Below, piece after piece: positions 26,361-34,402 of a DNA stretch of 64,000 bases. Position 1 is the first letter of the stretch; the number at the start of each line of letters is the position of its first letter. Source of the DNA: Kuenenia sp039794105 (GTDB lineage: Bacteria > Planctomycetota > Brocadiia > Brocadiales > Brocadiaceae); contig NZ_JBDIWA010000001.1 of assembly GCF_039794105.1 (NCBI RefSeq), positions 62,001-126,000 on the forward strand. Direction: 5' to 3'. Position numbers and translations under genes: made by a program. Below the pieces are notes generated by a model that made no database searches, was not told the origin of the DNA, and was given only the letters and a program-made list of their open reading frames with translations.

Positions 26361-26445
26361 GGGCGAGTGGTGGAATGGCAGACACGAAGGACTTAAAATC
26401 CTTTGACCTTAAACGGTTGTGTGGGTTCGACTCCCACCTCGCCCA
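26361..26445 (+). tRNA. tRNA-Leu (TAA)
   Basis: This 85-nt class II tRNA has acceptor GGGCGAG/CTCGCCC with discriminator A, anticodon stem AAGGA/TCCTT with loop CTTAAAA (anticodon TAA), and a long variable arm (GACCTTAAACGGTT region). CCA is not encoded. Confidence 0.96.
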
Positions 26446-26750
26446 TGTACCTATTTAAACAGATATCTAATCTATCGTTAATATTGGCGTTTGTTTTATT
26501 TTGGTACACAAAATAGATTTTCTGAAATAGGCATATTGAGGAACTTTTTTTTAAATAGGATTGTTTTGTAGTACTCTATTAAAATTCTCTTATGACAATC
26601 GGGTTTTTGCGACAAAAACAAAGAGTGTTAAGAAAAAAATACTGATAGAGCTGAATAACCAGATTTTTTGTGTTTTATTACATTCAGGATATTTATTTAT
26701 TTTTAATAAACGTTTTGGGTTTTATCCCAAAAAGGCTAAAAGGAGTTCTT
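26446..26750. other. Spacer between tRNA-Leu and the parvulin lipoprotein gene
   Basis: About 305 bp of AT-rich sequence with no supported gene. Near its end TTTTGGG/CCCAAAA (26713-26732) can form a small hairpin just upstream of the ribosome binding site of the next gene. Confidence 0.5.
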
Positions 26751-27839
26751 ATGGTAGGAAAACATTTTACTTTTATAATTATTTCAGGATTGTTAATGCT
26801 CGCTGCCGTCAGTGGTTGTGGAAAGGATGAATCGGGCGTCCCGCAATTAAGTAGTCAGGCAAACGAAAGAGATTTTGAAGAAATACATAAAAACGTTAAT
26901 TTAGGACAAGAAACAAAGGCTGTTGCCACTTCTGGAAGCGACCATGGCATGGGGTTTGTGCATGGCAAGAAAGAAAAACCTGATCCTAACAAAATAATTG
27001 CTTCTGTAAATGACGAAAAAATTCTCCGCAAGGATCTTGATAAAATTCTTGATCGTTTCAGAAAACAAGTGCCTCCTGGGGCGATACCCTCTTTGGAAAA
27101 ACAAATTGCTGAGCAGCTTGTTACACAGGCAATTTTAAGGCAATTTGTCCAGGAAAAAGGTTTGGACGTCGCTGATGACGTTGTAAATAACGAAATCAAT
27201 AAAATGCGGGAAAATATAGCAAAAAATCCTGCTGCAGAAGGGAAAACATTAGAACAATTTCTCGAAATCCAGGGCAGCAATATTGATGAGCTAAGGACTG
27301 CAATTAGAATGTCTGCGGCGCTTGATGCTTATGTGACTAATAATGTTGATGATAAAACACTGGAAAACTATTTCATTAAAAATATTAATGAATTTACAGG
27401 AGAAGAGGTCACCGCAAGCCATATACTTATAGGCACAAAGGGAATGGAGGAACAGGAAGATTTGGACAAAGCAAGGGCTAAAATTGAATCGATAAAAAAA
27501 GAGCTGGATAACGGCGCTAACTTTGCAGAATTGGCTAAGAAGTATTCTGAATGTCCTACCGGGAAAACGGGAGGAGAACTTGGTTCTTTCCCAAGACATG
27601 GGGCGATGGTGGAAACTTTTGCTAACGCGGCATTTTCTACAGAAGTCGGCAAGGTTAGTGAACCGGTTAAAACAGAATTTGGATATCACTTGATTTATGT
27701 TACAAATCACACCCCGGCAAAAGACGTAAGTTTTGGTGCTGTCAAAGACGCTGTCCGTGAAAAATTAGTTGCGATTGAAATGGGTGATCTGATTAACGAT
27801 CTTCGGGATAACGCGCAGGTTGAAATTAATTTGCAATAA
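26751..27839 (+). CDS. Parvulin-type peptidyl-prolyl isomerase, lipoprotein (PrsA/SurA-like)
   Basis: The ATG at 26751 has an excellent ribosome binding site (AAAGGAG). It gives a 362-residue protein with a lipoprotein signal ending AAVSGC. The middle is a SurA_N/trigger-like helical region starting IIASVNDEKILRKDLDK. The PpiC rotamase domain follows (about residues 222-330) with VTASHILI, KKYSECPTGKTGGELGSF and FGYHLIYV. It likely folds exported proteins. The next gene begins 4 bp after its stop, so it is cotranscribed with the cytochrome c maturation genes and may act on apocytochromes. That role is inference. Confidence 0.9.
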   Translation: MVGKHFTFIIISGLLMLAAVSGCGKDESGVPQLSSQANERDFEEIHKNVNLGQETKAVATSGSDHGMGFVHGKKEKPDPNKIIASVNDEKILRKDLDKILDRFRKQVPPGAIPSLEKQIAEQLVTQAILRQFVQEKGLDVADDVVNNEINKMRENIAKNPAAEGKTLEQFLEIQGSNIDELRTAIRMSAALDAYVTNNVDDKTLENYFIKNINEFTGEEVTASHILIGTKGMEEQEDLDKARAKIESIKKELDNGANFAELAKKYSECPTGKTGGELGSFPRHGAMVETFANAAFSTEVGKVSEPVKTEFGYHLIYVTNHTPAKDVSFGAVKDAVREKLVAIEMGDLINDLRDNAQVEINLQ

Positions 27840-27843
27840 TGTA

Positions 27844-28614
27844 ATGGAAAAGGCGCTATTACTTAATCAGATTTCTATTGTTTTATATTGGGTGTGTTTC
27901 GGCCTGTATTCGATGTATTGGTTTGTCGGATTTACCAGGTGGAAAATACGTTTTCCTGTGTTGTTGGGGATTGTTATTTTACAGATAGCCGTCATTACCA
28001 TCCGCGGCTTATCGATAGGCTATTTTCCTCTTACAAATAAATTCGAATCATTCCATGCCTTTGCCACGGCAACATTCATAATATTGCTTATTTTTTCCAA
28101 AGCGGAAAGCCCCATTTACCGGATGACATTGTTTGGCATCGGATATGGCTTTTTTGTGGCGGCAGCTACCTTTTTTAAAATGGGTTTGAGCTTTGCACCT
28201 CCTTTAATGCTTACCATATGGTACGCATTGCATGTCCCCCTTTCATTTTTCTGTTATGCATTATGGGCGAGTTCTATGGCGGCAGCAATCGCGCGTTATT
28301 TTGTAAAAGGAAATAAAAAAACATATGATGTAATAATAGATTCCGGGTTCCGATACGGGTTGGCGGCCTTTTCCATTTCAATGATTTTCGGCGGTTTGTG
28401 GGGATACGTTGCATGGGGGTCTTATTTTTTATGGGACGCCAAGGTGGTCTGGTCTGTTATCATATGGTTTTTTTATGCAACCTGCCTGCACCTGGATTAT
28501 TGGCCTGAAGCAAAAAAATTAAAACCGCCGCTTGCCATAGTTGGGTTTTTTATACTGATGATGACGTATCTAGGCACCAGCTTTGTCATAGGAAGCTCTC
28601 ACAGTTTCAGTTAA
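27844..28614 (+). CDS. ccsA: Cytochrome c maturation protein CcsA (ResC type, System II)
   Basis: From the ATG at 27844 the 256-residue membrane protein has about eight transmembrane segments. It carries the CcsA/CcmC heme-handling signature WGYVAWGSYFLWDAK (tryptophan-rich WWD region, here with F at the usual middle W) and conserved His residues (LHVPLSFFCYALW, CLHLDYW). System II attaches heme to CxxCH motifs, matching the multiheme needs of this organism. An in-frame ATG at 27820 lies inside the upstream gene and is less likely. Confidence 0.9.
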   Translation: MEKALLLNQISIVLYWVCFGLYSMYWFVGFTRWKIRFPVLLGIVILQIAVITIRGLSIGYFPLTNKFESFHAFATATFIILLIFSKAESPIYRMTLFGIGYGFFVAAATFFKMGLSFAPPLMLTIWYALHVPLSFFCYALWASSMAAAIARYFVKGNKKTYDVIIDSGFRYGLAAFSISMIFGGLWGYVAWGSYFLWDAKVVWSVIIWFFYATCLHLDYWPEAKKLKPPLAIVGFFILMMTYLGTSFVIGSSHSFS

Positions 28615-28705
28615 GATGCAGCAAAACTTCTTTCGTTTTTACAGAAATTCGCAAACAAACCACATAATAAATCCGGATATCTCTTGATAAGGTTCTATTG
28701 AAAAA

Positions 28706-29674
28706 ATGAAAAAGGTGTATGATTTTATTAAGTCCCAAAAACTAGGAATAATTATTGGATTTTCAGTTACAGGACTCCTTATCATCGGAAGTCTTATAAT
28801 GAATTTTTATCCTTATCATTATTCCGGTCTTTCCGGGGAAGATATTACCTTTTTCTTCGGTCATAAGAAACCCATTCACATCTGGTTTTATCTACTTTTT
28901 TTTGCCTGCATTATGTACGGCATAAATACCTTCTTCTGTACCACGGATTCAATCCTTCGAAAAGTAAGAGGAAGGATTAAAAAAGTGCCTTTATATGGGG
29001 CATCAATTATGCACGTTGGTTTTATAGTAACCTTGGTCGTACATCTTATTGGGGGGTTGTATTGTTCTTTATCGCCTCCAATTTCTGTCTCAGAAGAATG
29101 GACGGACATGGGAGGCTTTGAAATGAAGGTGACAGGTCTTGAGGCAAGTTCTTACCCTAACGGCATGCCTAAAAAAATAACAGGTTATGTCTCAGTAAGA
29201 AAAGACGGCGCCGAATATGCAGATACAATCGGTTATAACAATCCCGTAGTGTTGAATAATGGAGTGCAAGCCGTCTTGTTGCGAGATTATGGTAATATGG
29301 TTTCCTCTGTTGTGCTTAAAGTTGGAGATAGGATGCACAATCTTAAGGCGAATGAAGTTTTCACCTTAAACGGCCAAAAGACCAGAATGGCAGATTTATA
29401 CATGCCGCCCCAATATCGCTATCCTGTTGTAAAACTACTTTCTACTACTCAGAACATGGAAACCCAAAGCATATATCTTACGGTTGGTGAACATAACGCA
29501 AAAGAAATTTTGGGAACAAAGATTGCATTTCTTGATATTAAAACAGTGCCAGGGGTTTTCGTCACTATCAAAAATAATCCAAGTATCCCGTTGTCCCTCG
29601 TTACGGTGGTCCTCTTTTCCCTGGGCACGGTGCTTGTGGTTATAAGGATGGTTGGTAAGATGGTTAATTATTAA
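28706..29674 (+). CDS. ccsB: Cytochrome c maturation protein CcsB (ResB/Ccs1 type)
   Basis: This 322-residue ResB-like protein has the layout of the family: an N-terminal transmembrane helix (SQKLGIIIGFSVTGLLIIGS), two further helices, a large exported beta-rich domain, and a final helix (SLVTVVLFSLGTVLVVIR). With CcsA it forms the System II heme ligation complex. It is shorter than many ResB proteins. It lies 91 bp after ccsA and is followed by a convergent gene. Confidence 0.85.
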   Translation: MKKVYDFIKSQKLGIIIGFSVTGLLIIGSLIMNFYPYHYSGLSGEDITFFFGHKKPIHIWFYLLFFACIMYGINTFFCTTDSILRKVRGRIKKVPLYGASIMHVGFIVTLVVHLIGGLYCSLSPPISVSEEWTDMGGFEMKVTGLEASSYPNGMPKKITGYVSVRKDGAEYADTIGYNNPVVLNNGVQAVLLRDYGNMVSSVVLKVGDRMHNLKANEVFTLNGQKTRMADLYMPPQYRYPVVKLLSTTQNMETQSIYLTVGEHNAKEILGTKIAFLDIKTVPGVFVTIKNNPSIPLSLVTVVLFSLGTVLVVIRMVGKMVNY

Positions 29675-29683
29675 CCATCTTAC
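29655..29683. terminator. Perfect 14-bp palindrome at the end of ccsB
   Basis: GTAAGATGGTTAAT and its exact complement surround a single central base and span the ccsB stop codon. RNA from either strand can form an 11-bp stem with a 7-nt loop, which suits a bidirectional end point between the convergent genes. No long T-run follows. Confidence 0.45.
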
Positions 29684-29734
29684 GGAGGAATTATTTCATG
29701 GGAAATTTGATTTTAATATATCTTATATCACCCT

Positions 29735-31474
29735 TCACCTTTTCTCCAAAATAGAGAGATTCTTTCTTGCAGATTGACAGGAAGGGTCTATTTCGAGTGC
29801 CGCTTTCAGGCCGACAATTGCCGGTCTTACTTGTCCCAGTCCGGCATAGCACAAAGCAATATTCGTTAATATTTTTGCATCCTGTGCGGAAGAGCCTCTT
29901 AAAAACCTCTCATATACCTCAATAGCCAGTGCATACTCATTTATCTCTAAACAGAGATTGCCAAGTTCTAAATATACGTTATTATCCGAAGGATTAGAGG
30001 CGATTATACGACGCACAAACTGAATGGCGCTATTCTTATCGCCGCGCCGGAAATTAATTTTTTCATTAATACATTTAACTATTATATGATGTGGATAAAA
30101 GGAGGATATTTTTTTTAACAATCCTTCCGCCTCCCCCAATTGATTTGAGTGAATTAATACATTTATAAGGCAAGCATATGCCGTTATATTTTTTTCATCC
30201 TTTTGAATTGCCATTTTAAAAGAATCTATGGCGTCAATTGTCTTGTTTTGAACTGTTTTTATTTCACCCAGCAATAAGTATGTCAAATGATCGGCAATTC
30301 CCAATTGTATTGCGGAACTAAGCACGTTTGCCGCTTCATCTAAACGATTCTGTGATAGATAAAAACGGGCGAGGCTGGAATAACACATTGTCTCTTTATC
30401 AAAAATCTCTATTGCTTTTTTATATGCTCTTTCCGCTTCGTTCAGTAAACCCAGATTTCTGTAGCAATCTCCCATGTTGTTATACACCTTATGTTCGTAC
30501 TCATAGGTATCTACAATAAGTAAATTAAAACCAGGAGATCTGCGGTCTTTTTCTTTAACAACAAGAAATTTCCGGTAAATATCCAATGCCTCGTGAAATG
30601 CCTTTTTTCTGCTTAATATGTCACCTAACATAAACAAATTATCGAGAAAATCAGGATCTTCCCTCAATGCCTTTTTGCACACATCTTCCGCCCTGTCCAG
30701 CCTATCCTTGCGCACCAGCGCGAATGCAAGGTCAATGCTGATCCTTTGCCTTTGATTTTTCGTTGATAGGTCGAGCGCCGGTTCAGATATTCCCAGGCCA
30801 TTCTCTGCCAGTTTTATCACTTCATCATAGTTGCGCTCATTTCTATAATTTCTTACAAGATTAGCTATCGCAAAAATATTTTCAGGATTCTCTTCCAGTT
30901 GTTTCCGTAAAAGGTCTCCTGTACGTTTATATTTCTTTTCCATTTCCGTTGCGGACAGATTGTATCCATAGTGGTACATCCGTACTTCAGATGGACAGGA
31001 ATTGCCCTCATGCACAAGTTGATTGTGTACTATTCCTTCGTAATGAGCCTTCCCTTTGCGGAATATTCTTGTGAAATAATGTTTTGACAATCCGCCGGGA
31101 AGCTCGCTGTAGATAGCTACATAAAAGGCATTGCAGGCGGTGTTGCAAATAATCTTATGCAATAAGGGAATATCTTCCCGCTCCAGTTTTTCATCCGCGT
31201 CTATTTGCAAAATCCAATCGCATGTAGCATAACCCAAAGAATGGTTTCTCGCCTCGCTAAAATTGTTGCGCCATGGATGATGATATACTTTTGCGCCAAA
31301 CGATTTTGCGATGTCCACTGTTTTATCAGTAGAACCAGTATCGACAATAATTATTTCGTCAACCGCCCCCTTTATGCTCTCAAGGCATTGGGGCAAAAAA
31401 CCTTCTTCATTCTTCACAATCATACATGCCGATATGGTAGGCCTGTGGTTATTGTTTTCAGGGTCTTTGTTCAT
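29735..31474 (-). CDS. Family 2 glycosyltransferase with C-terminal TPR repeats
   Basis: Residues 1-230 of this 579-residue protein form a GT2 domain. TISACMIVKNEEGFLPQCLE opens it, VDEIIIVDTGSTDKTVDIAK binds nucleotide sugar, and DADEK provides the metal-binding acidic motif. The remainder is TPR repeats (for example AERAYKKAIEIFDKETMCYS). The lack of transmembrane helices suggests a cytoplasmic enzyme. It is a paralogue of the next gene on the same strand. Acceptor and sugar are unknown; protein or cell-surface glycosylation is the likely role. Confidence 0.87.
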   Translation of the reverse strand: MNKDPENNNHRPTISACMIVKNEEGFLPQCLESIKGAVDEIIIVDTGSTDKTVDIAKSFGAKVYHHPWRNNFSEARNHSLGYATCDWILQIDADEKLEREDIPLLHKIICNTACNAFYVAIYSELPGGLSKHYFTRIFRKGKAHYEGIVHNQLVHEGNSCPSEVRMYHYGYNLSATEMEKKYKRTGDLLRKQLEENPENIFAIANLVRNYRNERNYDEVIKLAENGLGISEPALDLSTKNQRQRISIDLAFALVRKDRLDRAEDVCKKALREDPDFLDNLFMLGDILSRKKAFHEALDIYRKFLVVKEKDRRSPGFNLLIVDTYEYEHKVYNNMGDCYRNLGLLNEAERAYKKAIEIFDKETMCYSSLARFYLSQNRLDEAANVLSSAIQLGIADHLTYLLLGEIKTVQNKTIDAIDSFKMAIQKDEKNITAYACLINVLIHSNQLGEAEGLLKKISSFYPHHIIVKCINEKINFRRGDKNSAIQFVRRIIASNPSDNNVYLELGNLCLEINEYALAIEVYERFLRGSSAQDAKILTNIALCYAGLGQVRPAIVGLKAALEIDPSCQSARKNLSILEKR

Positions 31475-31818
31475 AAAATATTTCCAGCCTTTACAATCAT
31501 CGGGAAACTATAAAATGAGTAATTAGTTACCATCGGGGCGTCAGTCTGAGAATAAGGAAAGAAGCCAATAGCGGCCTTTAGCCATGAACTATGGGAAATC
31601 ATGGTCAAAGAAGGCGTCCTTCGGAGTGAAAGATAAAGCCAGAGTGAAAATCTCACTTTCACTTTATCTCTCACTCCGAAGGGCTGTTTCGTATTTCTAT
31701 ATTCGTATTTCGAATTTGGTTGCGGCCAAAGGCTGCGCTAAGTCCTTCGTGTGCTTCGTGTGCTTCTTTGTGGTTAAAATCTTATTGGTTGCGTCTTTGC
31801 TGTGCAAATAGAGAAGCA
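31475..31818. other. Spacer between the two glycosyltransferase paralogues
   Basis: No gene is supported. The spacer holds the 21-bp inverted repeat at 31618-31682 and a low-complexity stretch of TTCGTGTGCTTCGTGTGCTT type, similar to phrases in other spacers of this window. Confidence 0.5.
31618..31682. repeat. Imperfect 21-bp inverted repeat
   Basis: CCTTCGGAGTGAAAGATAAAG (31618-31638, written here in full as 21 positions with one mismatch to its partner) pairs with the arm at 31662-31682. The 23-nt centre itself contains AGTGA/TCACT, so a long hairpin can form. There is no T-run. Confidence 0.7.
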
Positions 31819-33195
31819 TTATTTATTCCTCTCCTGCAATGCATTATATCCGATTTGAGCGGCGTCTTTATAGCCTGATTTTTCATAACATGCAGATATT
31901 TTTAACAATGCATTTTTATCTTCAGGACACAAGTTTAAATATTTTTCATAGTATGATATCGCCTGTTTGTACTCCTGTTGTTTCAGAAATAAATCTCCCA
32001 ACCGGATAAAAATCTCCTGATCTGCGATATTTTCGGAAATTGACCGCAATAAAATATTAATAGCGTCCGTATTGTTTCCCATTGCAGAATAGCATGAAGC
32101 TAAATTTTTATAGGTGGTAATATATTTAGGATTTGAGACTATCGATTTTTTCAGAGAACCAACCGCTTTTTCCCACTGTCCCAGACTGCCATAACAAAAC
32201 CCCAGCCCGTTATATGCGGAATAATCATATCCCAGGGTATCAGTCATAAGACAATCGCTGATATTTTTCAAATACCACTCACGCAATGTCAAAAAATGTT
32301 TAAAATATTCAATAGCTTTATTACAATCTCCTTCTTTTAAATACACACAAGCCAGTGTATAAACAATATCAATATTTTCCGGAGCAATATTCATTTCCCT
32401 TAATTTTGCTAAAGCGGCGAGGCACATCTTTTTTGCCTCTGCGGTATTTCCGGTATTGAGATAACAATCTGCCATTTCATACAGCATCATTATAAAATGT
32501 TGCAGATTAGTTTCGGGTTTTATCCTCTTTAGCGCTTCTTTTCCCGTCTTAATACCATCCTGAAACAATTGCTGTGTGCAATAATTTCGAATAAGATTCA
32601 GCCATGCAAAACTATCATTTTCGTTTAACGCTAGTTGTTTTTCCAGTAATTGAGTTGTTCTGTGCCATTTCTCCCGCATCGTATCTTCGTCAAGGTCATA
32701 CCCGTAATGATAAAGATGTATCTCCGATGGATGCCTTTTCCCCTCAATCATTACTTGTTCATGGATAATACCTTTGTAAAATGCCTTTTCCCGGCGAAAA
32801 ACCCGTGTGTTATAAAACTTGTGCATCCCACTTTTCACTTTGCTGTATATAGCAATAATAACACCATTATAATTATCGTTGCTTATCGATTGTTTCAACA
32901 CAGGAATATCATTCTGCTCAAGCTCTTCATCCGCATCGATCATAAGAATCCACTCTTTGGTAGCATGGCGTATTGCATAGTTTCGTGCCTCACTATAGTT
33001 ATTATTCCAGGAATAAAAATACACCTTAGCGCCAAATTCTTTTGCGATATTTACGGTATTATCAGTTGAACCTGTATCGACAACCACTATTTCATCAACA
33101 GCGTTCTTAACGCTGTTGATGCAATTAGGCAGGAATCTTTCCTCGTTTTTAACGATAAGGCAGGCGGAGATTGTTGGATTGTGCAAGTTCTTCAT
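31819..33195 (-). CDS. Family 2 glycosyltransferase with C-terminal TPR repeats (paralogue)
   Basis: This 458-residue protein has the same architecture as its neighbour: GT2 domain (TISACLIVKNEERFLPNCIN, DEIVVVDTGSTDNTVNIAKE, metal motif DADEE), then about five TPR repeats (NPKYITTYKNLASCYSAMGN). The two genes look like a tandem duplication that later diverged, mostly in the TPR part. The region GIIHEQVMIEGKRHPSEIHL corresponds to GIVHNQLVHEGNSCPSEVRM in the other copy. Confidence 0.87.
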   Translation of the reverse strand: MKNLHNPTISACLIVKNEERFLPNCINSVKNAVDEIVVVDTGSTDNTVNIAKEFGAKVYFYSWNNNYSEARNYAIRHATKEWILMIDADEELEQNDIPVLKQSISNDNYNGVIIAIYSKVKSGMHKFYNTRVFRREKAFYKGIIHEQVMIEGKRHPSEIHLYHYGYDLDEDTMREKWHRTTQLLEKQLALNENDSFAWLNLIRNYCTQQLFQDGIKTGKEALKRIKPETNLQHFIMMLYEMADCYLNTGNTAEAKKMCLAALAKLREMNIAPENIDIVYTLACVYLKEGDCNKAIEYFKHFLTLREWYLKNISDCLMTDTLGYDYSAYNGLGFCYGSLGQWEKAVGSLKKSIVSNPKYITTYKNLASCYSAMGNNTDAINILLRSISENIADQEIFIRLGDLFLKQQEYKQAISYYEKYLNLCPEDKNALLKISACYEKSGYKDAAQIGYNALQERNK

Positions 33196-33275
33196 GTGAT
33201 TTTTTATTTTAAAGGAATCAGAGTAAAGTTTTACAGAATTTTAATGACATATTCTGATTACCACATCCATGATTT

Positions 33276-33617
33276 TCAGCCTTGTCCATCTTTTGCTGCA
33301 AACTTTTTACAATAAGTTTTTATTTGTGTTGTAATATCGAAAAGTTCAGGCGTAAATCTCAACACATCGGTAAAAGTATCAGCCAGACCCTCTTGTAAAT
33401 ATTCATGCGCAATACTATTTCTCAATTCTCTTAATTTTTCTATCGATTCGAAAAACCCTCTTTTATGCGCCCTGTTTATGGCATCGATAAGAGTTCCCTT
33501 GTTTTCGAATTCTACTGCGTCAATACTTCGGAACGCTTTTGGGAGGATGATATCGCTTACTCTCGCAAATCTACTGGTTAGTGTTTCAAAACTGTCGAAT
33601 TCTTCTTCTGTATAACT
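33276..33617 (-). pseudogene. Truncated HEPN-domain protein (HepT/YutE-like toxin family remnant)
   Basis: The minus-strand frame encodes about 113 residues ending KKFAAKDGQG and has no start codon. It is cut on the upstream side by an in-frame TAG (33618-33620). The sequence EKLRELRNSIAHEYLQEG carries the HEPN ribonuclease motif RNxxxH (R-N-S-I-A-H). The preceding part (FETLTSRFARVSDIILPKAF, GTLIDAINRAHKRGFFES) fits the HEPN family that pairs with nucleotidyltransferase antitoxins. A Met-initiated fragment in another frame just upstream (MNHKNIKNTLKKDV, ending MK-stop) may be the lost N-terminus, which suggests a frameshift. No antitoxin gene is adjacent. Confidence 0.55.
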
Positions 33618-34115
33618 CTACTTACGTGTCCTTTTGTCGTCTATTTCATAACTTCAGCAAGCTTTATTTTTACATCTTTTTTAAGTGTATTTTTAATATT
33701 TTTATGATTCATTTTTTTCAATATAAACTTTTTCGGATTTCCGTCTGAAGGTAGTAAAATTGTACAAAACGATTAATTTTTAAACAATTGTCACAACAAT
33801 TTATTTTTTCCTCGTTAAATATTTTCAAAACTTTTTAGTCAAAATTACAATACTTGAACTATTACTCCTGATTAAATGCGTTTTTATTTTGTACCAAAAT
33901 TCTTTATCAATGCATGTAGCAAATTTTAAACCACAATATAACACAAAAAAACAACATCTCAATAGGTATAATATTTGCTAACTATCGAAAAATGGACTTA
34001 GCACCGGCAAAACCTTGTAAAACAGCACGGCAATAAACAACTATCTAATGTTATAAATTTAAGACTATTCAAAATGGTGACTGAAGCGTACTATTCAATC
34101 GGTAATAAAATTTAA

Positions 34116-34188
34116 GTAGGGGCGAAGCATTTGCCGTAAATTATCATAAATGCATTTATATCCAAACGGGCAAATGCTTTGCCCCTAC
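34116..34188. repeat. Palindromic element with 20-bp terminal inverted repeats (GGGGCGAAGCATTTGCC family)
   Basis: GTAGGGGCGAAGCATTTGCC (34116-34135) and the complementary arm at 34169-34188 differ at one position and enclose 33 bp. The arm core is shared with the palindrome after clpC. No ORF lies inside, so it resembles a tiny non-autonomous palindromic repeat. Confidence 0.7.
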
Positions 34189-34282
34189 ACACTATGCGGC
34201 AAACATCGTTATTATTGAAATTTTTCAAAAAACTAAAGTGTTACAAGAGTGTTATAAGTTTTTTATTTTTTCCAAGCCTAAG

Positions 34283-34402
34283 ATGAGTAAATATCATAAT
34301 TGGGGTATTCACTTAACTGCCGTTGCCAAAATGGAAGTATTAGAAAAAAGACGAGATAAGACTTTTTATGTATATCATTTAAATGTTTATCTTAAACTTT
34401 GA
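34283..34402 (+). CDS. Possible 39-residue ORF overlapping the start of the giant gene
   Basis: The frame begins MSKYHNWGIHLTAVAKMEVL and ends at a TGA that overlaps the TTG start of the next gene (TTGA). It has no clear ribosome binding site and no family match I know. The overlap could mean translational coupling, a leader peptide, or chance. Because the next gene contains a radical SAM module, a precursor-peptide role can be imagined, but nothing in the sequence shows it. Confidence 0.2.
   Translation: MSKYHNWGIHLTAVAKMEVLEKRRDKTFYVYHLNVYLKL

Larger units (their letters stand above)
33196..34398. other. 1.2-kb AT-rich spacer with a HEPN gene remnant and a palindromic element
   Basis: The minus strand holds a broken HEPN-domain gene at 33276-33617. 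The element at 34116-34188 is a palindromic repeat. A 39-codon frame at 34283-34402 precedes the giant gene. Between 33640 and 34110 I see only AT-rich sequence with no supported gene. Confidence 0.6.
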
